Below are positions 29,410 through 38,186 of a stretch of DNA of 64,000 bases, piece by piece. A model generated the notes under the pieces. It ran no database searches. It saw only the letters and a program-made list of their open reading frames with translations, and had not been told where the DNA came from. Origin of the DNA: Thermocrispum municipale DSM 44069. GTDB taxonomy: Bacteria > Actinomycetota > Actinomycetes > Mycobacteriales > Pseudonocardiaceae. The stretch lies in assembly GCF_000427825.1 (NCBI RefSeq), contig NZ_ATYT01000006.1, positions 124,001 through 188,000 on the forward strand, in the 5' to 3' direction. Each line of letters opens with the position of its first letter. Position 1 is the stretch's first letter. A program made the position numbers and the translations under genes.

Positions 29410-30990
29410 GTGAACAGTGCCGAGCTGCAGCGCGCCGAGCACCCGTTCGGCTCGTGGTTGTTGGGCCGCGGGGACGACGCGCGCAGCCTGCGGCTACGGG
29501 TGCGGCTGCTGCTGATCGGGCCCGTGTTCGTGGCCAACCTGATCGGGTTGGCGGTGTCGATCCTGTTGGTCACCGTGGTCATCCCCGGCCCGCAGGTGTT
29601 CACCGACGAGCTGGCGCCGCTGAACTTCATCGCGGTGCCGATCTACGTCGGTCTGGCCTGGCTGGGCATCACCGTGACCGGGGTGGTGACCGGGCAGCGG
29701 GTGCTGCGCTGGGTGTTGCAGAGCGACGAAGGGCGCGAGCTCGACGAGCGGCAGCGGCGTGCCACGCTGCGGCTCCCGCTCGATCTGACGGCCATCCAGG
29801 CGCTCGGCTGGGCGGGCGGCCTGCTCGTGTTCACCGTCCTCTACGGCCTGGTGGACACCGAGCTCATCCCGAAGCTGGCCTTCAGCATCCTGTTGTCCGG
29901 CACGGTGACGTGTGCCAACTCGTACCTGATCAGCGAGTTCGCGCTGCGTCCCATCGCCGCGCGGGCGCTCGCCGGTGGCCCGCCGGAGCGGCGCACGTTC
30001 ATCGGCGCGACCCTGCGCTCGGTGCTGTTCTGGGGAATCGGGTCGGCCGCGCCGGTCGTGGGCATGATGCTGGTGGCTGTCTCCGCGCTCTACGAACCCG
30101 AGGTGTCCCGGCATCAGCTGATCATCACGGTGCTGGCGCTCGGCGCCGTCGTGCTGTCCGCGGGCGCGTTCCTCACGCTGATGACCGCCCGTGCCACCAT
30201 GGCGCCGATCATGACCGTCCGGGCCGCCCAGGCGCGCGTCGAACGCGGTGATCTGGACGCCGAGGTCGTGGTGTTCGACGGCACCGAGCTGGGCAGGCTG
30301 CAGGCCGGGTTCAACGACATGGTGGCGGGCCTGCGGGAACGGGAACGGGTCAAGGACCTGTTCGGCAGGCACGTCGGCGAGGACGTCGCGCAGGTGGCGC
30401 TGACCTCGCCGCTGGAGCTGGGCGGCGAGCTGCACGAGGTGGCCGTGCTGTTCGTCGACGTCGTCGGCTCCACCAGGATCGCGTCGACCCGGCCGCCGAC
30501 CGAGGTGGTCGATGTGCTCAACCGGTTCTTCGCGGTGGTGGTCGAGGAGATCAATGCGCACGGCGGGCTGGTGAACAAGTTCCTCGGCGATGCGGCGCTG
30601 GCGATCTTCGGAGCGCCCACGTCGTTGCCGGACGCCAACGGCCAGGCGTTGCGGGCGGCTCGTCGGATGATCGTGCGGCTGCGCAGCGAAGTGCCCGAGG
30701 TCTCCGCGGGGATCGGGGTTTCCGCAGGTCAGGCCGTCGCCGGGTATGTCGGGACGGAAAGCAGGCTGGAGTACACGGTGATCGGTGACCCGGTCAACGA
30801 AGCCGCCCGCTTGACCGAGCTGGCCAAGTCCGTGCCCGGCCGGGTGGCGGTGTCCCATCGCGTGCTCGACGGGGCCTCGGGCGACGAGAAGTCGTTCTGG
30901 CGCTCCTACCGCCGGGTCACGCTGCGCGGGCGGACGGAGCGCACGAAGGTCGCCGTGTTGTCGCGGCGCTGGTCCGGCGGCAAGGGTTGA
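29410..30990 (+). CDS. Membrane-bound class III adenylate/guanylate cyclase with HAMP domain
   Basis: The 526-residue protein has about six transmembrane segments in residues 25-265, then a HAMP linker (MTVRAAQARVERGDLDAEV) and a C-terminal cyclase domain. The layout is that of M. tuberculosis Rv1318c-Rv1320c and Rv3645. All catalytic residues are present: metal-binding Asp350 (LFVDVVGST) and Asp394, Lys390 (VNKFLGDAALAIFG), and the transition-state Asn and Arg in IGDPVNEAAR. Whether it makes cAMP or cGMP is not settled; the Lys favours adenine. The GTG start lies 4 bases after pyc. Its last codons are repeated several times downstream. Confidence 0.9.
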   Translation: MNSAELQRAEHPFGSWLLGRGDDARSLRLRVRLLLIGPVFVANLIGLAVSILLVTVVIPGPQVFTDELAPLNFIAVPIYVGLAWLGITVTGVVTGQRVLRWVLQSDEGRELDERQRRATLRLPLDLTAIQALGWAGGLLVFTVLYGLVDTELIPKLAFSILLSGTVTCANSYLISEFALRPIAARALAGGPPERRTFIGATLRSVLFWGIGSAAPVVGMMLVAVSALYEPEVSRHQLIITVLALGAVVLSAGAFLTLMTARATMAPIMTVRAAQARVERGDLDAEVVVFDGTELGRLQAGFNDMVAGLRERERVKDLFGRHVGEDVAQVALTSPLELGGELHEVAVLFVDVVGSTRIASTRPPTEVVDVLNRFFAVVVEEINAHGGLVNKFLGDAALAIFGAPTSLPDANGQALRAARRMIVRLRSEVPEVSAGIGVSAGQAVAGYVGTESRLEYTVIGDPVNEAARLTELAKSVPGRVAVSHRVLDGASGDEKSFWRSYRRVTLRGRTERTKVAVLSRRWSGGKG

Positions 30991-31206
30991 CGCATCGTCG
31001 CCGTGTTGGTCCGGCGGCGGGGCACTGCCCTTGCCGTGGCTGTCCTGGTCCGCCGGCCGGGCACCGCCCTTGCCGTGTTGCCTCGGCGCTGGTCGGGCGG
31101 CGGGCACTGCCTTTGCTGTCCTGGTCCGGTGGCAGGCGCCACCCTCGCTGTCCTGCTCCGGCGCTGGTCCGGCGGCAAGGTCTCCCTCGCCGTGCTTTCC
31201 CGGCGC
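30951..31206 (+). repeat. Degenerate tandem array derived from the 3' end of the cyclase gene
   Basis: The last cyclase codons and the start of the gap (GCCGTGTTGTCGCGGCGCT, then GGTCCGGCGGCAAGGG) recur in about six altered copies near 31003, 31034, 31073, 31115, 31155 and 31191. Core elements are GCCGTGTTG or GCTGTCCTG followed by GGTCCGGCGG. The array fills the gap to the convergent helD gene. No other feature is seen in it. Confidence 0.7.
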
Positions 31207-33314
31207 TAGTCCGGCAGCCAGGACGGATCAGACGCGACCACGACGAGCTGCTGGGTGGCTCGAGTCAGCGCAACGTAGAGCACACGTCGTCCGGTGACCG
31301 ACTCGTCGATCAGCTCGCGCGGCTCGAGCAGCACGACCGCGTCGTACTCCAGGCCCTTGGCGTCCAGGCTGCCCACCACCCGCAGCCGGTCGTCGGACAT
31401 CGCGGCCAGCCACTTCTCCACGGTGCCGACCCGGTCCATCGCGCTGATCACGCCGACCGTGCCGTCGACCGCCGCCAACAGTTCCTTGGCGGCTCGGCGC
31501 ACCTCGTCGGCCATCGACTCCGCGTCGACCTCGCGCACGTCCGGCTCGATCCCGGTGTGCCGGACCGCCTCCGGCAGCTGGTCCGGATCGGCGTGCTCGG
31601 CCACCACCCGGGAGGCCAGCGCGAAGATCTCCGCCGAGTTCCGGTAGTTCGTGCGTAGCGCAAACCGCCTGCGGGTGGCCTTGCCGAACGCGTCGGCAGC
31701 GGCCAGGTCCGCCTCCTCGGGCTTCGGCCACGAGCTCTGCACCGGGTCACCGACCACGGTCCAGCTGGCGTAGCGGCCGCGTCTGCCGATCATCCGCCAC
31801 TGCATCGGCGAGAGGTCCTGCGCCTCGTCGACCACGATGTGCGAGTACTCGTCGTAGTGCTCCGGACGGTGCCGCCCGCCGGGAGCGGGTTCCGGCTCGG
31901 GCGCCGACCGCCGCCGCTTCGGCTTGCCGACCAGCACACGCAGCTCGTCCAGCAGCGCGACGTCGGCCACCGACCAGCCCGCCGATTCGTCCGCCCACGA
32001 CCGGCTGAGCAGCGAGATCTCCTCCTTGGTCAGGACGTTGCGCGCCGCCCTGGCCAGCCGTTGCTCGTCGGACAGCCAGCGCAGGATCTCCGTCGGCCGC
32101 AGTTCGGGCCACCACACCACGAGGAAGCGATGGAAGTCGATGCGCTCGCCCAGCTCCATGATCAACTCGTGGCGAGCGGCCGGGGTCAGCTCGGTCCCGT
32201 CGTCGCGGGCATTCTTCTCCGCGACGTCCGCCAGGGCTTCCAGCAGCATCTCCGCCGCGCGAACCCGCGACCGGTTCGGTTGACCGCCGCGCGCGTGCAC
32301 GCGCTTGCGGACCTTTTCCAGCTGGTCGGTCTCCAACCGCAGCACGTCGCCCTTGTACGTGATCCGCATCTGGGTCGGTACGTCCGGTGGGGTGTCCCGG
32401 ATCGCCCGCAGCAGGACCTTGCGCATGCGCAGCGAGCCCTTGATCGCCGCGACCGGCGCGGGGTCGAACCGTTCGGCCTTCACCCCGTCCAGCACCGTGC
32501 CCAGCGAGCGCAGCTCGACATCCGTTTCGCCCATCGACGGCAGCACGCGCGAGATGTAGTTGGTGAACACCTCCGACGGGCCGATGACCAGCACGCCGGC
32601 GCCGCCGAGCCGCTTGCGGTGCCGGTAGAGCAAGTACGCGGCGCGGTGCAGCGCGACCGCCGTCTTGCCGGTGCCAGGCCCGCCGGTGATCTCCGTGACG
32701 CCTTGCCACGGCGCGCGGATGACCTCGTCCTGCTCCTTCTGGATGGTCGCGACGATGTCCCGCATGTGTTCGCCGCGAGCCCTGCCCAGCGCGGCCATCA
32801 GCGCGCCTTCGCCGACCACGGCCATGCCTTCCGGCAACGCCTCGGGCATCAGCACGTCGTCGTCCACGTTTAGCACTTGCTGGCCGGAGCAGCGGATGAC
32901 CCGGCGGCGCATGACGTCCATCGGCTGTTCGGCCGTGGCCTGGTAGAACGGCGCGGCCGCGGGCGCCCGCCAGTCGGTGACCAGATTGTTGAAGTCGGCG
33001 TCCCGGATCCCCAGCCTGCCGACGTAGACCACGTCACCGTTGCTTGCGTGATCCAGCCGACCGAAGACCAGTCCCTCGTACTCGGCGTCGAGCCGCTGCA
33101 GCGTCTGGCTGGCGTGGTAGACCATCATGTCGCGCTCGAAGAGCATCGAGGCCTGTTCGAAGACGGCTTCCCGCTGCGCGCCATGCCCCATCTGGTAGCC
33201 CTTGGCCAGCATCTGTTCCGCCTGCGCGCGCAGCTGCTCCAGCCGCTGGTAGACGCGGTCGACGTGGGCCTGCTCGAGCGCGATTTCTGCCTTCCGGATC
33301 CGGGATTGGGACAC
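31206..33314 (-). CDS. helD: HelD-like UvrD/Rep superfamily helicase (RNA polymerase-associated)
   Basis: The 702-residue protein opens with a long coiled-coil arm (RKAEIALEQAHVDRVYQRLEQLRAQAEQML). Superfamily 1 motifs follow: Walker A EITGGPGTGKTAVALHRAAYLLYR near residue 210, Walker B HIVVDEAQDLSPMQW, TVVGDPVQSSW, and LYVALTRATQQLVVV. Actinobacterial HelD frees stalled RNA polymerase from DNA, and some variants (HelR) protect it from rifampicin. No rifamycin-associated element is seen upstream. GGAG lies 5 bases before the GTG at 33314. It is not part of the conserved mycobacterial order here. Confidence 0.9.
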   Translation of the reverse strand: MSQSRIRKAEIALEQAHVDRVYQRLEQLRAQAEQMLAKGYQMGHGAQREAVFEQASMLFERDMMVYHASQTLQRLDAEYEGLVFGRLDHASNGDVVYVGRLGIRDADFNNLVTDWRAPAAAPFYQATAEQPMDVMRRRVIRCSGQQVLNVDDDVLMPEALPEGMAVVGEGALMAALGRARGEHMRDIVATIQKEQDEVIRAPWQGVTEITGGPGTGKTAVALHRAAYLLYRHRKRLGGAGVLVIGPSEVFTNYISRVLPSMGETDVELRSLGTVLDGVKAERFDPAPVAAIKGSLRMRKVLLRAIRDTPPDVPTQMRITYKGDVLRLETDQLEKVRKRVHARGGQPNRSRVRAAEMLLEALADVAEKNARDDGTELTPAARHELIMELGERIDFHRFLVVWWPELRPTEILRWLSDEQRLARAARNVLTKEEISLLSRSWADESAGWSVADVALLDELRVLVGKPKRRRSAPEPEPAPGGRHRPEHYDEYSHIVVDEAQDLSPMQWRMIGRRGRYASWTVVGDPVQSSWPKPEEADLAAADAFGKATRRRFALRTNYRNSAEIFALASRVVAEHADPDQLPEAVRHTGIEPDVREVDAESMADEVRRAAKELLAAVDGTVGVISAMDRVGTVEKWLAAMSDDRLRVVGSLDAKGLEYDAVVLLEPRELIDESVTGRRVLYVALTRATQQLVVVASDPSWLPD

Positions 33315-33466
33315 CGCGCTCCTTAAGAGATGCCAGGACGGTGCAATGTGTCGACGGGGAAAGACGAGAATACGCCGTGTCCGGACGGTGTCGAGAGAGT
33401 GGCTGGCGAAACACCTGCCGGACCTGCCTCCTGCGCCGCCTCGGCCCTACGGGACACTCACCGACC

Positions 33467-34027
33467 ATGACGCGGATCGTTTCCGGGGTTGCGGGTGGCC
33501 GACGCCTCCGCGTGCCCGCGCACGGCACGCGTCCCACTTCGGAGCGAATCCGTGAGGCGCTGTTCAACGCGCTGGACGCGGCCAACGAGCTGGCCGGAGC
33601 GCGTGTTCTCGACCTGTACGCAGGCACCGGCGCCCTCGGGTTGGAAGCGTTGTCGTGGGGCGCGGCGGATGCGCTGTTCGTGGAGTCGGACCGCCGGGCC
33701 GTCGAGGTGCTGCGTGCCAACGTGCGCGCCGTCAACCTCGGCGGAACCGTTCGCCACGGCGAGGTCGAGCACGTGCTGGCCGGCGCCACGAGCGAGCCGT
33801 TCGACGTGGTGGTGGCCGATCCGCCGTACGGGATGTCCAACCCGGATCTGCACGACGTGCTGAACCTGCTGGTCGTCGGCGGCTGGCTGGCCGAGCACGC
33901 CCTGGTCATCGTGGAGCGAGCGGGCCGCGACGGTGCGGTCGAGTGGCCGGAGGCCTTCCGCGAGATCCGGGTCAAGCGCTACGGCGACACGGTGTTGCAC
34001 TGGGCCGAGCTGTCCGTCCGGCCGTGA
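33467..34027 (+). CDS. rsmD: 16S rRNA (guanine966-N2)-methyltransferase
   Basis: RsmD methylates G966 of 16S rRNA. The 186-residue protein has TRIVSGVAGGRRLRVP, RPTSERIREALFNAL, the AdoMet loop VLDLYAGTGALGLEAL and the catalytic DPPY motif in VVVADPPYGMSN. The ATG at 33467 matches the conserved N-terminus. It precedes coaD as in most bacteria. Confidence 0.95.
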   Translation: MTRIVSGVAGGRRLRVPAHGTRPTSERIREALFNALDAANELAGARVLDLYAGTGALGLEALSWGAADALFVESDRRAVEVLRANVRAVNLGGTVRHGEVEHVLAGATSEPFDVVVADPPYGMSNPDLHDVLNLLVVGGWLAEHALVIVERAGRDGAVEWPEAFREIRVKRYGDTVLHWAELSVRP

Positions 34028-34059
34028 CGTGGATCGCGGCGACACCGGCGGCCCATGGG

Positions 34060-34065
34060 TAGGCT
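34060..34065 (+). promoter_or_regulatory. -10 box of coaD (leaderless)
   Basis: TAGGCT ends 7 bases before the coaD ATG with no Shine-Dalgarno between. Confidence 0.55.
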
Positions 34066-34072
34066 TCCCGCC

Positions 34073-34561
34073 ATGCGACGCGCGGTGTGCCCCGGTTCCT
34101 ACGACCCGGTGACCAACGGACATCTGGACGTCATCGAGCGAGCTTCCACGCTGTTCGACGAGGTCGTGGTCGCGGTGCTGATCAACCGCAACAAGACCGG
34201 CATGTTCTCGATCGACGAGCGGATGGCGATGCTGTCCGAGGTGACCTCGCACCTGTCCAACGTGCGGGTCGACTCGTGGCACGGGCTGCTGGTGGACTAC
34301 TGCACCGCCAACGACATCCAGGTCATCGCCAAGGGGCTGCGGGCGGTCAGCGACTTCGACTACGAGCTGCAGATGGCGCAGATGAACCGCAGGCTGTCCG
34401 GTGTGGACACGGTGTTCATGTCGACCAGCCCGGACTACAGCTTCCTGTCCAGCTCGCTGATCAAGGAAGTCGCCACGCACGGCGGGGACGTGAGTGGTTT
34501 GCTGCCCGAGCACGTGCAGCGGCGGCTGATGGAGCGCGTCGCGGAGAACACGTCCTCCTGA
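34073..34561 (+). CDS. coaD: Phosphopantetheine adenylyltransferase
   Basis: CoaD makes dephospho-CoA from 4'-phosphopantetheine and ATP. The 162-residue protein has the nucleotidyltransferase motif [18 protein letters not shown] at the N-terminus, [19 protein letters not shown], and the C-terminal [21 protein letters not shown]. The ATG at 34073 ([12 protein letters not shown]) is the family start; an in-frame ATG at 34055 precedes the -10 box. Confidence 0.97.
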   Translation: MRRAVCPGSYDPVTNGHLDVIERASTLFDEVVVAVLINRNKTGMFSIDERMAMLSEVTSHLSNVRVDSWHGLLVDYCTANDIQVIAKGLRAVSDFDYELQMAQMNRRLSGVDTVFMSTSPDYSFLSSSLIKEVATHGGDVSGLLPEHVQRRLMERVAENTSS

Positions 34562-34663
34562 CTCGTGACACGCCCAGTGACGGGCCACCTGCACGGATTT
34601 CGCGTGCGCAGCGGGCAAACTTGACCAGTGACAGCCGCTGAGTCGCTGGCCAAGGGAGTTGCT

Positions 34664-35395
34664 GTGTACCGGGTGTTCGAGGCCCTCGACGAGCTCGTGA
34701 CGATCGTGGAGGAGGCCCGCGGGGTACCGATGACGTCCAGTTGCGTGGTGCCGCGCGGCGAGACTCTCGAGCTGCTGGACGACATTCGCGAGGCCTACCA
34801 GCCCGAGCTGGACGACGCGCAGGACGTGCTGGACAAGCGCGACGAGATCCTCAACTCGGCCCGCACCGAGGCGGAGGAGACGCTGAGCTCGGCCCGCGAG
34901 GAGGCGGAACGCCTGGTCGCGGAAGCCAAAGCGGAGGCGGAGCGGCTGGTGTCGGAGGCGCAGCAGCAGGCGAACGAGATCCTGGCCGAGGCGGACGCGG
35001 AAGCGGACCGCGCGGTGGCCGCCGGGCAGGCGGAGTACGACAGTCTGACGGCTCGTGCCCGCGACGAGCACGACCGGATGCTGCAAGCAGGCCGGGAGGC
35101 CTACGAGCGTTCGGTGCAGCAGGGCCTGGACGAGCAGGCGCGCCTGGTGTCGGAGACCGAAGTGGTGCAGGCCGCGCACGCCGAGGCTGCCCGGTTGGTG
35201 GACGAGGCGCACGAGGAGGCCGACCGCCAGCGCGCCGAGTGCGACGCCTACGTCGACGGCAAGCTGGCCGAGTTCGCCGAGCTGCTGGATCAGACGCTGC
35301 GGTCGGTCGACCAGGGGCGCTCGCAGCTGCGCGGGGGACCGATCGGGTCGATGTCGGCAGGCGTGACGCACAACGGTTACAACGGCTACCGCTGA
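34664..35395 (+). CDS. sepIVA: SepIVA-like DivIVA-family septation protein
   Basis: The 243-residue protein closely follows mycobacterial SepIVA (Rv2927c): VYRVFEALDELVTIVEEARGVPMT at the start, VVPRGETLELLDDIREAYQPELDDAQDVLD, then a long Ala/Glu/Arg-rich coiled coil with many AEA repeats to about residue 205. SepIVA binds at the septum and under the pole and is needed for division and envelope growth. The GTG at 34664 follows AGGGAG by 6 bases and fits the family; a GTG at 34628 would add 12 residues. Confidence 0.9.
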   Translation: MYRVFEALDELVTIVEEARGVPMTSSCVVPRGETLELLDDIREAYQPELDDAQDVLDKRDEILNSARTEAEETLSSAREEAERLVAEAKAEAERLVSEAQQQANEILAEADAEADRAVAAGQAEYDSLTARARDEHDRMLQAGREAYERSVQQGLDEQARLVSETEVVQAAHAEAARLVDEAHEEADRQRAECDAYVDGKLAEFAELLDQTLRSVDQGRSQLRGGPIGSMSAGVTHNGYNGYR

Positions 35396-35410
35396 CCGGG
35401 CTCCGCTCCG

Positions 35411-35436
35411 CCGGTGGGTGGTGAATCACCCACCGG
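35411..35436. terminator. Hairpin after sepIVA
   Basis: CCGGTGGGTG and CACCCACCGG form a perfect 10-bp stem with a GTGAAT loop, 15 bases after the sepIVA stop. Confidence 0.7.
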
Positions 35437-35463
35437 TGACCGGACACGATTGCCTGGTGGGCG

Positions 35464-35469
35464 TACGCT
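35464..35469 (+). promoter_or_regulatory. -10 box of the DUF177 gene (leaderless)
   Basis: TACGCT ends 8 bases before the ATG at 35478, downstream of the sepIVA hairpin and without a ribosome binding site. Confidence 0.5.
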
Positions 35470-35477
35470 TGGGCGCA

Positions 35478-36086
35478 ATGTCAGAAGAACGCAGTATCGC
35501 CAGGCACCCGGTTCCGGACGCCCGGAACCCGTGGGTCATCGACACCCAGGATCTGGGCCGCAGGCCCGGTGCCAGCCGTGAGGTCGTACGCACCATCCGC
35601 GCCGAGACCGCAGTGGGATTCCCGGATGTGATCGAGATCCCGGTGGGCGCGTCCTACCGGCTGCGGTTGTTGCTGGAGTCGGTGGTGGAAGGGGTGCTGG
35701 TCAGCGGATCGGTGACCGCGCCGACCACCGCGCAGTGCTCCCGCTGCCTCGACGCGATCGACGACGAGGTGTCGGTCGAGGTGACCGAACTGTTCGCCTA
35801 CCCGGACTCGACCACCGAGGCCACCACGGAGGAGGACGAGGTCAGCCACCTGGTCGACGACCTGGTGGACATGGAACCGCTGGTGCGGGACGCGATCGTG
35901 CTCGCGCTGCCGCAGGTCCCGCTGTGCCGTCCGGATTGCCCGGGTCTGTGTCCGGATTGCGGACTCAAGTGGGTCGATCTCGAGCCGGATCACGGCCATG
36001 AGAAGATAGATCCCCGGTGGGCGGCCCTTGTCGAACGGTTTTCCGCGTCAGACAGCAACGGGTCCGCGCCAGAAGACAGCAAGTGA
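35478..36086 (+). CDS. DUF177/YceD family protein
   Basis: The 202-residue protein has the YceD pattern QCSRCLDAIDDEVSVEVTELF and a cysteine cluster CRPDCPGLCPDCGLKW. YceD proteins precede rpmF in most bacteria and are needed for proper 23S rRNA or 50S maturation in plants and E. coli. The ATG at 35478 is picked for its -10 box; an upstream in-frame start at 35418 would overlap the hairpin. Confidence 0.92.
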   Translation: MSEERSIARHPVPDARNPWVIDTQDLGRRPGASREVVRTIRAETAVGFPDVIEIPVGASYRLRLLLESVVEGVLVSGSVTAPTTAQCSRCLDAIDDEVSVEVTELFAYPDSTTEATTEEDEVSHLVDDLVDMEPLVRDAIVLALPQVPLCRPDCPGLCPDCGLKWVDLEPDHGHEKIDPRWAALVERFSASDSNGSAPEDSK

Positions 36087-36162
36087 AGTGGGGCGCGATC
36101 AGCGCGCAGTCCCGGGGTGTGTTGCCCAGGGGGCCCAGAGTGAGACTTGAGGAGAAGTAACC

Positions 36163-36345
36163 GTGGCCGTCCCGAAGCGGAAGATGTCGCGCTCGAACAC
36201 GCGGTCCCGCCGCTCGCAGTGGAAGGCGGCGCCGGTGCACCTCGTGCCGTGCCCGAACCGCGCGTGCAAGGAGCTCAAGCCGCGTAACGTTGCCTGCCCC
36301 AACTGCGGGCAGTACGCAGGTCGACAGGTCGTCGAGCCGGCCTGA
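36163..36345 (+). CDS. rpmF: 50S ribosomal protein L32
   Basis: The 60-residue protein begins [21 protein letters not shown] and has the four zinc cysteines in [26 protein letters not shown] lies 8 bases before the GTG at 36163. It lies between DUF177 and rnc in the standard order. Confidence 0.97.
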   Translation: MAVPKRKMSRSNTRSRRSQWKAAPVHLVPCPNRACKELKPRNVACPNCGQYAGRQVVEPA

Positions 36346-36357
36346 TCGGGGTAGGTC

Positions 36358-37146
36358 ATGGCGGGGAATGGAGTGCGCGGCCCGAAGGCCGACCCCGCTG
36401 AGCTGCTGGCCGCTCTGGGCGTCGAGATCAAGCCCGACCTGCTCACGCTGGCGTTGACGCACCGCTCGTACGCCTACGAGAACGGTGGCCTGCCGCCGAA
36501 CGAGCGGCTGGAGTTCCTCGGCGACGCCGTGCTGGGGCTGGTGGTGACCGACCACCTGTACAACCAGCACCCCGACCTGCCGGAAGGGCAGCTCGCCAAG
36601 CTCCGCGCCAGCGTGGTGAACATGCAGGCGCTGGCCGGCGTCGCGCGCGGGCTGGGCGAAGGCGGCCTCGGCGCGCATCTGCTGCTCGGCAAGGGGGAGG
36701 AGCTGACCGGCGGCCGGGACAAGGCGAGCATTCTCGCCGACGGGCTCGAAGCGATCATCGGCGCGGTGTATCTGGAGCACGGCATCGAGGTCGCTCGTGC
36801 GCTGGTGCACCGGCTGTTCGACGATCTGCTGGCGGAGGCGCCGCTGCGAGGTGCCGGCCTGGACTGGAAGACCAGCCTGCAGGAGCTGACCGCGTCCGCG
36901 TCGCTCGGCGTGCCGGAGTACCGGGTGGTGGACACCGGTCCGGACCACCAGAAGGAGTTCTCCGCGACGGTGCTGATCGGCGGTGAGCCGCGTGGCGAGG
37001 GCCGCGGCACCACGAAGAAGGAGGCCGAGCAGAATGCCGCGGAGATGGCCTGGCGGTCGCTGACGGCCGAGCAGGAGGCCGCGGAGGGCGAGCAGGCCGA
37101 CAACGATCAGGAGCAGGCCACGCAAGGCGGCTCCAGCGGGCAGTAG
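36358..37146 (+). CDS. rnc: Ribonuclease III
   Basis: RNase III cuts double-stranded RNA, including rRNA precursors. The 262-residue protein has the signature [16 protein letters not shown] near residue 48 and the second acidic site [20 protein letters not shown] dsRNA-binding domain spans about 165-232 ([34 protein letters not shown]). An acidic Glu/Gln tail follows. mutM starts 9 bases later. Confidence 0.96.
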   Translation: MAGNGVRGPKADPAELLAALGVEIKPDLLTLALTHRSYAYENGGLPPNERLEFLGDAVLGLVVTDHLYNQHPDLPEGQLAKLRASVVNMQALAGVARGLGEGGLGAHLLLGKGEELTGGRDKASILADGLEAIIGAVYLEHGIEVARALVHRLFDDLLAEAPLRGAGLDWKTSLQELTASASLGVPEYRVVDTGPDHQKEFSATVLIGGEPRGEGRGTTKKEAEQNAAEMAWRSLTAEQEAAEGEQADNDQEQATQGGSSGQ

Positions 37147-37155
37147 CCGTCCGGC

Positions 37156-38010
37156 ATGCCCGAGCTTCCCGAAGTCGAGACCGTCCGTCGCGGGCTGGCC
37201 GAGTACGTCGGTGGCCGCACGATTCGCAGCGTCGACGTGCTGCACGAGCGTGCGGTACGGCGGCATGTTCTCGGGGCGGTCGACTTCGCCGGGCGCTTGG
37301 CCGGGCAGCGTATCGAAGCCGTGCGACGGCGCGGCAAGTACTTGTGGCTGGAGCTGGCCTCCGGCGAAGCCGTCGTCGGCCACCTGGGCATGAGCGGGCA
37401 GATGCTCGTGCAGTCGCCGGGTGTGCCGGACGAGAAGCACCTGCGCGTTCGGTTGCACCTGGACGAACACCCCGGTGCGCCGAGCGAGTTGCGGTTCGTC
37501 GATCAGCGGACGTTCGGTGGGTTCCTGCTGGACGAGCTGGTCGAGGTCGACGGGGCCATGGTGCCGTCGAGCATCGCCCACATCGCGCGCGATCCGATGG
37601 ACCCGGCGTTCGACCTGACCCGCGTAGCCCGGGCCATGCGCGCGAAGCGCACCGAGGTCAAGCGCGCGCTGTTGGATCAGACGCTGGTGAGCGGGATCGG
37701 CAACATCTACGCCGACGAGGCGCTGTGGCGGGCGCGGATCCACGGTTCGCGGCCGACCGGACGGCTGACGCAGAAGCAGGCCGAACTCATACTCGCCGAG
37801 GCCACCGCGGTGCTGGCCGACGCGCTGCAAGCCGGCGGGACGTCGTTCGACGCGCTGTACGTGAACGTCAACGGCGAATCCGGATTTTATGCATTGAATG
37901 TCTATGGGCGGGAAGGTCGCCCGTGCAAGCGCTGTGGCACCTTGATCGTACGCGAACGTTTCATGAACCGCTCGAGCCATTCTTGCCCGATCTGCCAGCG
38001 TAAACGTTAG
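37156..38010 (+). CDS. mutM: Formamidopyrimidine-DNA glycosylase; host gene with foreign 3' end
   Basis: MutM excises 8-oxoguanine. The 284-residue protein has the catalytic Pro2-Glu3 ([14 protein letters not shown]), [32 protein letters not shown] and the C-terminal zinc finger CKRCG/CPICQ. From about 37880 the codon use changes sharply: TTTTATGCATTGAAT is AT-rich, and so is the TAAACGTTAG end. The original 3' end of the gene lies 11 kb away at 48817-48969. The hybrid lacks two residues in the loop before NVYG compared with that fragment. All four zinc cysteines remain, so it is probably active. Confidence 0.93.
   Translation: MPELPEVETVRRGLAEYVGGRTIRSVDVLHERAVRRHVLGAVDFAGRLAGQRIEAVRRRGKYLWLELASGEAVVGHLGMSGQMLVQSPGVPDEKHLRVRLHLDEHPGAPSELRFVDQRTFGGFLLDELVEVDGAMVPSSIAHIARDPMDPAFDLTRVARAMRAKRTEVKRALLDQTLVSGIGNIYADEALWRARIHGSRPTGRLTQKQAELILAEATAVLADALQAGGTSFDALYVNVNGESGFYALNVYGREGRPCKRCGTLIVRERFMNRSSHSCPICQRKR
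37960..37981 (+). repeat. Direct repeat in the mutM tail, copy 1
   Basis: These 22 bases, starting TTCATGAACCGCTCGAG, recur exactly at 38968-38989 in the second mutM, 1008 bp away. The first 11 are also present at 48910-48920 in the displaced host tail. They encode FMNRSSH of the zinc-finger approach and could be attachment-site copies. Confidence 0.6.
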
Positions 38011-38024
38011 TGGACGCCTGACCG

Positions 38025-38186
38025 ATGCCCGAAACAAGCAACAGCTACGTCTCTGTCTACGACTTGCTTCGACATGCTGTGCCCGACATCGAGCCGGATT
38101 GGCCGGCGCGGATGTCGGCACTATTAAAAGCTGAACACGGCCACGGAGCCGGCGTGCGGACGCCGCGAGGTGCGGACGATGCCTGA
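38025..38186 (+). CDS. Small protein of 53 residues upstream of the island mutM
   Basis: The frame runs from ATG 38025 to TGA 38184-38186 and overlaps the start of the second mutM (ATG 38179), suggesting coupled translation. The protein reads [20 protein letters not shown], then [24 protein letters not shown] do not recognise it and it has no membrane segment or cysteine. It could be a decayed remnant instead; no ribosome site stands out. Confidence 0.4.
   Translation: MPETSNSYVSVYDLLRHAVPDIEPDWPARMSALLKAEHGHGAGVRTPRGADDA

Noticed and set aside
25986-29630. 1214-codon frame antisense to pyruvate carboxylase
   Set aside because: The + strand encodes a complete biotin enzyme; the antisense frame has no recognisable motif.
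33315-33400. Search for a rifamycin-associated element upstream of helD
   Set aside because: No GGGGCTTGC-type inverted repeat is present, so there is no support for a rifampicin-inducible HelR.
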